From NCBI GenBank assembly GCA_964443805.1, contig CAYUEQ010000026.1:1-12823 (forward strand): a stretch of DNA of 12,823 nucleotides, written 5' to 3'. Both the position numbers and the translations under genes were made by a program. Origin of the DNA: CAYUEQ01 sp964443805. Its GTDB lineage: Bacteria; Bacillota_I; Bacilli_A; RF39; UBA660. Below are positions 1-5,145 of this stretch, piece after piece (position 1 is the stretch's first letter; each line of letters begins with the position of its first letter). The notes under the pieces were generated by a model. That model saw nothing but the letters and a program-made list of their open reading frames with translations, did not search any database and was not told the DNA's origin.

Positions 1-1
1 A

Positions 2-229
2 AGAGGATATTTAGGAGATGCAACAAGAGAGACGTTAAAAACTTTTGGAACATCACAAACAGGAGGATGGTATTCTGATTATTCTAGCTTTCCTGATACG
101 GCCAACGTCTGGTTTCTTCGAGGTGGCTTTGCTAACTATGGGTCCTCTGCAGGAGCATTCGCGTTCAGTCGTAATACAGGTTATTCGCGCCACTTCTACG
201 GGTTTCGGGTGGTTCTCACACTTGAATAA
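2..229 (+). CDS. 3' end of a surface protein with a DGR-target-like (C-type-lectin-like) C-terminal domain, 5' partial
   Basis: The frame is open from position 2 to the TAA at 227-229 and gives 75 residues; the start lies upstream of the window. The visible part begins GYLGDATRETLKTFG and runs through GGWYSDYSSF and WFLRGG, then AGAFAFSRNTGY, to GFRVVLTLE. The order W-x-RGG, an AG-(A/V)-F-A-F block and a closing GFR is the pattern of the C-type-lectin / formylglycine-generating-enzyme-like fold used as the variable domain of diversity-generating retroelement targets. From memory, similar tails occur in gut Bacillota proteins that start with a prepilin helix, but no N-terminus is visible here. 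Positions 101-220 hold 63 G or C in 120 bases, far above the rest of the window, as expected if template adenines were replaced at random. No reverse transcriptase or template repeat lies in this window, so the DGR link is inference. A phage-like or transferred adhesin tail is the alternative. Confidence 0.6.
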   Translation, partial: RGYLGDATRETLKTFGTSQTGGWYSDYSSFPDTANVWFLRGGFANYGSSAGAFAFSRNTGYSRHFYGFRVVLTLE

Positions 230-247
230 TCTGCATTTATGCAGATT
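228..247 (+). repeat. Perfect 8-bp hairpin with 4-nt loop on the stop codon of the variable-domain gene
   Basis: AATCTGCA at 228-235 pairs perfectly with TGCAGATT at 240-247 around the loop TTTA. The stem begins within the TAA stop codon. An 8-bp stem with a 4-nt loop just downstream of the variable region is a known feature of DGR targets, where it promotes retrohoming. The same hairpin is followed by TTTTCTCTCTT and could instead be a weak intrinsic terminator. The structure is certain as a palindrome; its role is not. Confidence 0.5.
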
Positions 248-309
248 TTCTCTCTTGAAAAACGTCAACCAAGTGTAAAAGAAATAATATGAAATTGAAC
301 AAACTAAGA

Positions 310-340
310 GGGAGTCTGCACTTTGTGCCTACCTTTTTTT
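310..340 (+). terminator. Imperfect terminator-like hairpin with T7 tract
   Basis: GCAC (318-321) pairs with GTGC (325-328) around a TTT loop. The stem continues after a 2x2 internal loop through GT/AC (314-315 with 331-332), and seven T follow at 334-340. It is a plausible terminator for the upstream partial gene, but the stem is broken and the call is weak. Confidence 0.35.
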
Positions 341-367
341 GTCCCCATAGTTCAAGACTTTAATATT

Positions 368-390
368 GATCACTAAAGTGGTCTTTTTTT
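368..390 (+). terminator. Intrinsic terminator upstream of the SPOR-protein operon
   Basis: GATCAC (368-373) pairs with GTGGTC (378-383), with one G-T wobble, around the loop TAAA, followed by seven T at 384-390. It closes transcription from the left and insulates the operon starting near 439. Confidence 0.65.
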
Positions 391-413
391 CGACATTTAA
401 TACTTAGTGTTAT

Positions 414-422
414 TGGTATATT
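414..422 (+). promoter_or_regulatory. Possible extended -10 promoter for the SPOR protein-radC-mreCD operon
   Basis: TGgTATATT at 414-422 is an extended -10 element like those at five other promoters in this window. No good -35 hexamer lies 16-18 nt upstream; the nearest, TCGACA at 390-395, is 21 nt away. Initiation near 429 would leave a very short leader that just includes the ribosome binding site, so this is tentative. Confidence 0.3.
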
Positions 423-438
423 GTTTTTAGGTGGTAGG

Positions 439-885
439 ATGAAAAAAATAATAATTCCCGTTGTTATTGCACTATTAGTAGGAACTACATTCGGGATTGT
501 TTTGTTTAAAAATACTAAAGAAGAAATAGATGAAGTATTTAAAAATGATACTTTGTTATCTCTTTTTCAAATTGGAGTATATTCTAATGAAGAAAATGCT
601 AAAAATGTTCAAAATAAATATAGTGGTTCTATTGTAATTAATGATGATATCTATTTTAGAGTTATCTATGGTGTTTTCCAAAATAAAGCATGTGTTGAGA
701 AAATGAAGAATTATTTAGAAGAAAATAAAATTGATTATCATATTAGAGAACAAAATATTACTAATCAAGAATTTATTAAAGAGTTAATTAAATATGAAGA
801 AATAATTCTTCAAACTACTGATACTGAAGTATTTTTAAAAACTATTAAGCAAGTACTTAGTTTATATAAAGAAGGGATAAGATAA
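439..885 (+). CDS. Membrane-anchored SPOR-domain protein, SpoIIB-like by position
   Basis: The protein has 148 residues. It starts with a lysine-led hydrophobic helix (MKKIIIPVVIALLVGTTFGI, residues 1-20, running to about 24) that should anchor it in the membrane with the rest outside. Residues about 40-85 (FQIGVYSNEENAKNVQNKY through FRVIYGVF) have the spacing of a SPOR domain, a peptidoglycan-binding fold that recognises glycan stripped of side peptides at division septa. About 50 helical residues follow. ATG 439 is chosen over the in-frame TTG 421 because AGGTGG (429-434) is well placed for it and the signal helix starts there. In Bacillus the SPOR-domain protein SpoIIB sits just upstream of maf-radC, so this is probably its positional counterpart with maf lost. 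It lies 1 nt before radC in one operon. Whether it acts in division or in spore engulfment cannot be read from the sequence. Confidence 0.7.
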   Translation: MKKIIIPVVIALLVGTTFGIVLFKNTKEEIDEVFKNDTLLSLFQIGVYSNEENAKNVQNKYSGSIVINDDIYFRVIYGVFQNKACVEKMKNYLEENKIDYHIREQNITNQEFIKELIKYEEIILQTTDTEVFLKTIKQVLSLYKEGIR

Positions 886-886
886 A

Positions 887-1564
887 ATGTTAATAAAAGA
901 GTTGCCTACAGCAGAAAAGCCACGAGAAAGATTAAAAAAATATGGTGTTGAATCACTTAGTGATGCTGAAATATTGGCTATTATCTTAAGAATAGGTATT
1001 AGAAGTATTTCAGTTAAAGAAGTTGCATTAAATGTTTTAAAAGAAATAAAAACAATAGAAGGATTAAAAGATATGTCTTTAAATAAACTATCAGAAATTA
1101 AGGGAGTTGGTGAAGTAAAGGCAATGACATTACTATCATCATTAGAACTTGGTAAAAGAGTTTATTTAAATCAAATAAATAAAAGTAAAGTAAAAATTAA
1201 AACTACAACTGCAGTTTTCGATATTTTAAAAGATCATTTTGTTGATACTAAACAAGAAGAATTCTTAGTTTTATATTTAGATATTAAAAGAAATTTAATT
1301 GAGTATAAAACCCTATTTAGAGGCACATTAAACAGTTCTATAATCCATCCTAGAGAAATATTCAAAGAAGCGTTTAAACTATCCGCTAGCGCTATTATAT
1401 GTGTTCATAATCATCCTTCTGGAGATGTAACACCGAGTAAAGAAGATATCTATGTTACTAGAAACATATTAGATGTAAGTAAGATAATGGGAATTACAAT
1501 GCTTGATCATATAATTATCGGTGATAATCAATACTATAGCTTTTTAGAACAGGGGTTATTATAG
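887..1564 (+). CDS. radC: RadC family JAB/MPN domain protein
   Basis: This 225-residue, full-length RadC begins with the typical IKELPTAEKPRERL and ends FLEQGLL. The N-terminal third carries a UPF0758-type helical region with a helix-hairpin-helix-like IKGVGEVKA near residue 70. The C-terminal half is the JAB/MPN domain, with the metal motif H174-N-H176-PSGD180 followed by PSKED (D187), so the zinc-ligand set looks intact. The family was named from a mistaken assignment to an E. coli recombination mutant. Its biochemical role is unsettled, though the fold suggests a metallo-isopeptidase or nuclease-like enzyme. The gene starts 1 nt after the SPOR gene, with GAAGGG about 10 nt upstream, and its TAG overlaps the GTG start of mreC by one base. 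That indicates translational coupling. Confidence 0.93.
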   Translation: MLIKELPTAEKPRERLKKYGVESLSDAEILAIILRIGIRSISVKEVALNVLKEIKTIEGLKDMSLNKLSEIKGVGEVKAMTLLSSLELGKRVYLNQINKSKVKIKTTTAVFDILKDHFVDTKQEEFLVLYLDIKRNLIEYKTLFRGTLNSSIIHPREIFKEAFKLSASAIICVHNHPSGDVTPSKEDIYVTRNILDVSKIMGITMLDHIIIGDNQYYSFLEQGLL

Positions 1565-2253
1565 TGAAGGAAATACTTAAAAATAGCGTTATTTATATTA
1601 TCCTAATTTTAGTAATTTTATTTAATCAAAATATTTTAATATTATTAGGTAATATTAATAAAATGTTTTTAAAAAATAATCAAACTACTAATCAAGAAAT
1701 AAAAGTTTTAAAGACTGAAAACAATGATTTGAAAAACAATATAAACGAGTTAAATGCTATTGTTAATTTAAACAAATATGACTTTGATTATGAAGTAAGT
1801 AGTATTATAGTTAGAAATATTTATCAGATTTATGAAACTATCACTGTAGAAAAAGGAAATAATTATGGAATAAAAAAAGGAGACCCAGTATTAAATGAAT
1901 TTGGTTTAGTAGGTGTAGTTAAAAAAGTGAATAAAAAAACTAGCGAAGTATTATTAATAACTAGCACTAAGACTGATATCTCAATTAAAGTTTCTAATTC
2001 TTTTGGTTTTTTATCTGGCTATGAAAACAACTATTTAATCGGTAGTCAAATAAGTAATTATGACGATATTAATATTGGAGACTTAGTTTATACATCAGGT
2101 CTTGGAACACTACCAAAAGATTTATATGTTGGAAAAGTCAAAGAAATCAACTTAGGAGATTATAATATCGAACAAGAAATATATATTGAGATGGATAATA
2201 AAATAGAAGATTTAAAATATTTAATTATTCTAAAAAATTTAAAAGAGGTTTAA
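1564..2253 (+). CDS. mreC: Rod shape-determining protein MreC
   Basis: The protein has 229 residues, somewhat shorter than typical MreC. A short cytoplasmic start is followed by one membrane helix (residues about 8-28), then a coiled-coil stretch (about 40-70, including LKTENNDLKNNINELNAIV). Two beta-barrel domains follow with the family signatures RNIYQIYETITVEKGNNYGI, KKGDPVLNEFGLVGVV and GDLVYTSGLGTLPKDLYVGKV. MreC scaffolds the elongasome outside the membrane, linking MreB filaments and MreD to the peptidoglycan synthases RodA and PBP2. The start is a GTG sharing its G with the radC TAG, with AGGGG about 10 nt upstream. The usual mreB between radC and mreC is absent, so any MreB partner must be encoded elsewhere. 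Confidence 0.93.
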   Translation: MKEILKNSVIYIILILVILFNQNILILLGNINKMFLKNNQTTNQEIKVLKTENNDLKNNINELNAIVNLNKYDFDYEVSSIIVRNIYQIYETITVEKGNNYGIKKGDPVLNEFGLVGVVKKVNKKTSEVLLITSTKTDISIKVSNSFGFLSGYENNYLIGSQISNYDDINIGDLVYTSGLGTLPKDLYVGKVKEINLGDYNIEQEIYIEMDNKIEDLKYLIILKNLKEV

Positions 2254-2254
2254 A

Positions 2255-2662
2255 ATGATAATGTTATTTATATTACTAGATTTATTACTAGCAAACTTAG
2301 TTGGTATATATACCTATACTTATTTATTTTCAGTTGTCTTTATCGCTAAAACAAAAAAACCATTTGTATTGATTGCTAGCTCTTTAATCATCGATATTTT
2401 ATTTACATCCAATTTTTATACGACAATTGTTTTATTAATCATATATTATTTTAATTTAATCACTATTAAATATTTTAATTTTAATATTATTTTTGTTTTA
2501 GTTCTTACATTATTAAATATAGGTATATATTTTTTACTGATGTCTTATTTATTAAATATTAATATTTTAAATTATAATATTTTAAATGGTCTTGTTTTAA
2601 CTTTTATTATCAGTTTAGCAAGTTATAATAATATATATAACAACATAAAATACCATAGGTGA
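2255..2662 (+). CDS. mreD: Rod shape-determining protein MreD (short, divergent)
   Basis: This 135-residue, almost wholly hydrophobic protein has about five predicted membrane helices and no soluble domain. Its identity rests mainly on position: it begins 1 nt after mreC, with AGAGG at 2244-2248, and precedes the spoIVF pair where mreD lies in Bacillus. The N-terminal pattern of an LLDLLLANLVGIYTYTYLF helix followed by a basic loop (AKTKKPF) fits MreD. It is shorter than the usual 160-170 residues, and its very high Leu/Ile/Asn/Tyr content reflects the base composition. MreD is an integral membrane partner of MreC in lateral wall growth. A different small membrane protein is possible but less likely in this context. 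Confidence 0.8.
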   Translation: MIMLFILLDLLLANLVGIYTYTYLFSVVFIAKTKKPFVLIASSLIIDILFTSNFYTTIVLLIIYYFNLITIKYFNFNIIFVLVLTLLNIGIYFLLMSYLLNINILNYNILNGLVLTFIISLASYNNIYNNIKYHR

Positions 2663-2666
2663 TACT

Positions 2667-3284
2667 GTGGACGATATCGAGATAATTAAAGAAAGAATTA
2701 AAAATAAAAGAAGTGCTAATAAAAATACTAATTCTGCTAAAGTGTATGTTAATAATTTAGTTACTAGAGTTTTAGTGTCAGTAATATTTATTTTAGTAAG
2801 TGTAATATTTATTAAAACATCTGATCGAAACTTACTTACCTACAAAGAGCATGTTTTTAATAAATCTTGGTCTTTTACTAAAGTAGGTAATGTCTATAAT
2901 AAATATTTAGGTGAAGTTTTACCATTTGATAAAATAGTTAAAGATACAACTAAAACAGTTTTTAATGAATCGCTTGTTTACAAAGAAAAGAGCACTTATC
3001 ATGATGGTGTAAAAATGATTCTTGATGATAATTATTTAGTGCCAGTGATTGAAAGTGGAATTATTGTTTTTAAAGGAGAAAAAGAACACTATGGGCAGGT
3101 TGTTATAGTTCAAGGGGTAGACGGTTATGATATTTGGTATGGAAACTTAGTTAACACCAATTTAAATATCTATGATTATATTGAGAAAAAAACATTACTA
3201 GGAGAGGTAAGTAATAACGAACTTTATTTAGTCATACAAAAAGATGGTAAAAAACAAAATTATGATGAATACATCAAAAATTAA
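2667..3284 (+). CDS. spoIVFA: SpoIVFA-like membrane protein with degenerate M23 (LytM) domain
   Basis: The protein has 205 residues: a charged cytoplasmic start, one membrane helix (about residues 34-50, VLVSVIFILVSVIFI), an extracytoplasmic linker, and a C-terminal M23-like beta domain from about residue 120. The segment GIIVFKGEKEHYGQVVIVQG...DIWYGNL corresponds to the LytM domain of Bacillus SpoIVFA. Active M23 enzymes have a histidine in the YGHL-type motif; here it is YGNL, so the domain should bind or regulate rather than cut. In Bacillus, SpoIVFA tethers and inhibits the protease SpoIVFB until pro-sigma-K processing. GTG 2667 is chosen for AGGTGA at 2657-2662, 4 nt upstream. The gene's end overlaps the start of the spoIVFB-like gene by about 20 nt, matching the Bacillus pair. 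Confidence 0.8.
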   Translation: MDDIEIIKERIKNKRSANKNTNSAKVYVNNLVTRVLVSVIFILVSVIFIKTSDRNLLTYKEHVFNKSWSFTKVGNVYNKYLGEVLPFDKIVKDTTKTVFNESLVYKEKSTYHDGVKMILDDNYLVPVIESGIIVFKGEKEHYGQVVIVQGVDGYDIWYGNLVNTNLNIYDYIEKKTLLGEVSNNELYLVIQKDGKKQNYDEYIKN

Positions 3285-4032
3285 AATACATAATTTAACT
3301 TATTTTTTTATTTTGATTTATTGTATTACTGGAATGTTTAAAAATATATTAATGTTAACTATAATTATTATTGTTCATGAAATAGGGCATATTATATTTA
3401 TAAAATACTTTAAATATGAAATAGAAGAAATAACGTTTCTTCCCTTTGGTGGTCAGACTAAAATAATAAAAGATATTAATTCGTCAATTAAAGAAGAATT
3501 TATTATAGCAGTTGCTGGAATTTTGTTTCAGTTAATATTATTTTATTTTGTTTATGCGTATTTTAATGCTGGATATATAAATTTTAATGATTTTTTAATC
3601 TTTAAAAGTTATTCGATTGCATTAATATTATTCAACTTACTGCCAATCATTCCTCTGGATGGTTCTATTATAAGTAGAAGTATTTTAGAACTAATATTCC
3701 CATATAAAATAGCTAACAAAATAAATATAGGTATTTCTGTTATTTTTCTTTTTCTTTTTATTTACTATAATTTTATCTTTAACTTAAATAATTATCTTAT
3801 AGTTAGTTTTTTATTATATAAGATTATTATTGAAATCAAATATTTAGATTATTATTATAATAAATTTTTGTTAGAACGTTATTTGAAACGATTAAAAAGA
3901 AAAAAAATAAGAATTTTAAATTATGAACAAGTAGAAAAAATGAAAAAAGAAAGAAGTCATTACTTTTGTTTTAAAAATAAATTATTAACTGAACAAGAAC
4001 GATTACACAAACTGTTTGACAATAAAAATTAA
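3265..4032 (+). CDS. spoIVFB: SpoIVFB-like site-2 intramembrane metalloprotease (peptidase M50)
   Basis: The protein has 255 residues and about six membrane helices. The zinc site is intact: HEIGH at residues 38-42, and the third-ligand motif NLLPIIPLDG at 124-133 with Asp132. The LPFGG at 59-63 after the first catalytic helix is characteristic of SpoIVFB. The C-terminal part is cytoplasmic, beginning KFLLERYLKRLKRKK and rich in basic residues. SpoIVFB cuts membrane-associated substrates within the bilayer; in Bacillus the substrate is pro-sigma-K in the forespore membrane. The start is uncertain: ATG 3265, ATG 3262 and ATG 3244 are in frame, none has a strong ribosome site, and all lie inside the spoIVFA-like gene, so coupling is expected. 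The promoter for rplU lies across the last codons. Whether this organism sporulates cannot be judged here; another substrate is possible. Confidence 0.88.
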   Translation: MNTSKIKIHNLTYFFILIYCITGMFKNILMLTIIIIVHEIGHIIFIKYFKYEIEEITFLPFGGQTKIIKDINSSIKEEFIIAVAGILFQLILFYFVYAYFNAGYINFNDFLIFKSYSIALILFNLLPIIPLDGSIISRSILELIFPYKIANKINIGISVIFLFLFIYYNFIFNLNNYLIVSFLLYKIIIEIKYLDYYYNKFLLERYLKRLKRKKIRILNYEQVEKMKKERSHYFCFKNKLLTEQERLHKLFDNKN

Positions 4033-4044
4033 CTTTGATACAAT
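4016..4044 (+). promoter_or_regulatory. Sigma-A-type promoter of the L21 operon
   Basis: A consensus TTGACA at 4016-4021 and TACAAT at 4039-4044 are separated by 17 nt, with an extended TGa at 4036-4038. The -35 and spacer cover the last codons and stop of the spoIVFB-like gene. Initiation is expected near 4051, leaving a leader of about 95 nt. This is the closest match to consensus in the window. Confidence 0.8.
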
Positions 4045-4049
4045 TGTTG

Positions 4050-4140
4050 ATGTTTAAAGAGCTTTCTTTAACACCGCACTAAAAAGGTTTTAAAAAACGT
4101 TTGTGTTTACCTTAAAGGCGAGTCTTATAAATGAGGAGGT
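4050..4140 (+). ncRNA. Candidate ribosomal protein L21 leader
   Basis: Between the expected initiation point and the rplU ribosome site lies a structured leader. GTT-T-AAAGA (4052-4060) folds with TCTTTAAC (4065-4072) around GCTT, and AAGGT (4084-4088) can pair with ACCTT (4109-4113). Low-GC Gram-positive bacteria carry a known L21 leader at this place, thought to give autogenous control by a ribosomal protein. The position fits, but I could not score the sequence against the covariance model. Confidence 0.5.
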
Positions 4141-4146
4141 ATGAAT

Positions 4147-4449
4147 ATGAAAGCTATATTTGTAACTGGTGGTAAACAATACTACGTAGAAGAAAAAGAT
4201 GTATTATACGTTGAAAAACTAGATGTTGAACCAGGAAGTAAAATAACTTTTGATGAAGTTTTATTTGTTAATGGAGTTGCAGGAAATCCAACTGTTAAAA
4301 ATGCTAAGGTTGAATGTACTGTAGAAAAACACGGAAAAAACAAAAAAATTCTTGTGTTTAAATACAAAGCAAAGAAAAAATATCGTAGAAAACAAGGACA
4401 TCGTCAACCATATACTAAACTAATAGTTGATAAAATTATTGAAAAGTAA
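4147..4449 (+). CDS. rplU: 50S ribosomal protein L21
   Basis: This 100-residue protein is a complete L21. It opens MKAIFVTGGKQYYVEEKDVL, has DEVLFVNG in the middle, and ends with the rRNA-binding basic tail KKKYRRKQGHRQPYTKLIVD. L21 binds 23S rRNA and contacts L20 in early 50S assembly. ATG 4147 is preferred over ATG 4141: GAGGAGGT at 4133-4140 abuts 4141 but is correctly spaced (about 7 nt) for 4147, which also gives the conserved N-terminus. It is the first gene of the rplU-prp-rpmA operon, driven by the promoter at 4016-4044 and preceded by a structured leader. prp follows after 7 nt. Confidence 0.96.
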   Translation: MKAIFVTGGKQYYVEEKDVLYVEKLDVEPGSKITFDEVLFVNGVAGNPTVKNAKVECTVEKHGKNKKILVFKYKAKKKYRRKQGHRQPYTKLIVDKIIEK

Positions 4450-4456
4450 TAAGAAA

Positions 4457-4768
4457 ATGACGAAAATTAAATATAAAAAAAATAACGGATATTACGAAAA
4501 AATTATTATTAGCGGTCATGCAGATTTTGCTAGTAGTGGTAAAGATATAGTTTGTGCAAGTATATCTTCAATTATAATTACGACTATTAATGCTATTATC
4601 AGAATAGATAAAGATGCAATCTTTTATAATGATGAAGATGCTCTAATAGAAATAGAAGTTAGGAAGATAAATCATATAACTAATAACTTATTAATTAATA
4701 TGATTGAACTACTTGATGAATTAAATAAACAATATCCAAATAATTTAGAAATAAGAAAGATGGTGTGA
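4457..4768 (+). CDS. prp: Ribosomal-processing cysteine protease Prp (YsxB family)
   Basis: This 103-residue protein is the usual size for Prp. The diagnostic block SGHADFASSGKDIVCASISS supplies the catalytic dyad His21 and Cys33 in the expected spacing. Prp removes the N-terminal extension of L27 in Bacillota and relatives, a step shown to be essential in Staphylococcus aureus because the extension would block the peptidyl-transferase centre. The target is the next gene's product, whose N-terminus carries the matching site. ATG 4457 follows the rplU stop by 7 nt with only a weak AAG-type ribosome site, and an earlier in-frame ATG at 4427 lies inside rplU. The sandwich position between rplU and rpmA is itself diagnostic. 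The TGA overlaps the alternative GTG start of rpmA. Confidence 0.95.
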   Translation: MTKIKYKKNNGYYEKIIISGHADFASSGKDIVCASISSIIITTINAIIRIDKDAIFYNDEDALIEIEVRKINHITNNLLINMIELLDELNKQYPNNLEIRKMV

Positions 4769-4770
4769 AG

Positions 4771-5058
4771 ATGAAATTATTAAAATTAAATATTCAATTA
4801 TTCGCTAGTAAAAAAGGTCAATCTTCTACGCAGAACAATCGAGATTCAGCAGGTCGTCGATTAGGTGCTAAAATAGCAGATGGTCAAATGGCTAGTGCTG
4901 GAAGTATAATCTATCGCCAAAGAGGAACAAGAATTTATCCAGGAACTAATGTAGGAATGGGTAAAGATCATACCTTATTTGCAAAAATAGATGGTGTAGT
5001 TAAATATGAAAGACTTGGAAGAGATAAGAAAAAAATAAGTGTTTATGCAGTAGTGTAA
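4771..5058 (+). CDS. rpmA: 50S ribosomal protein L27 with Prp-cleavable N-terminal extension
   Basis: The protein has 95 residues. The N-terminus MKLLKLNIQLFA/SKKG is the extended Bacillota form: the conserved (N)IQLFA before SKKG is the Prp recognition site, with cleavage expected after Ala12 to expose SKKGQSSTQNNRDSAG. The core has AGRRLGAKIADGQ and GSIIYRQRGTRIYPGTNVGMGKDHTLFA, all typical. The mature N-terminus reaches into the peptidyl-transferase centre. ATG 4771 gives the usual extension; GTG 4765 would add two residues and overlap the prp stop. It is the last gene of its operon, and its final codons form the left arm of the terminator. Confidence 0.96.
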   Translation: MKLLKLNIQLFASKKGQSSTQNNRDSAGRRLGAKIADGQMASAGSIIYRQRGTRIYPGTNVGMGKDHTLFAKIDGVVKYERLGRDKKKISVYAVV

Positions 5059-5073
5059 AACACTTATTTTTTT
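5031..5073 (+). terminator. Strong terminator overlapping the end of rpmA
   Basis: The 14-nt arm 5031-5044 (AAAAATAAGTGTTT) pairs perfectly with 5058-5071 across a 13-nt loop, and the T tract ends at 5073. The left arm lies in the last rpmA codons, and the right arm begins with the last base of the TAA. Because both sides are A/T-runs it could also work on the minus strand, but no gene points that way. Confidence 0.85.
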
Positions 5074-5088
5074 ATTAAGTAATTTATG

Positions 5089-5117
5089 TTGTAAATTTTA
5101 ACTTTATTTGTTATATT
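5089..5117 (+). promoter_or_regulatory. Extended -10 promoter of the repeat-bearing pseudopilin
   Basis: TTGTAA at 5089-5094 and TATATT at 5112-5117 are 17 nt apart, with TGt at 5109-5111. The same -35 and TGt recur at the rpsB promoter. It lies directly after the rpmA terminator, so the surface-protein gene forms its own transcription unit. Confidence 0.6.
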
Positions 5118-5145
5118 TTAAGTAGAATAAAGGTAGGTTTTGAAT

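Noticed and set aside
53..268. A minus-strand frame over the GC-rich segment
   Set aside because: It is explained by the absence of stops in a GC-rich antisense strand, with no ribosome site or recognisable motif.
45..278. A 77-residue plus-strand frame starting at position 45
   Set aside because: The frame opened at position 2 gives the coherent protein; the other frame runs past its stop into the hairpin and non-coding sequence and shows no motif.
2667..3284. An active M23 cell-wall endopeptidase
   Set aside because: The histidine in the YGHL-type motif is Asn and the gene is paired with spoIVFB, as expected for the non-catalytic SpoIVFA.
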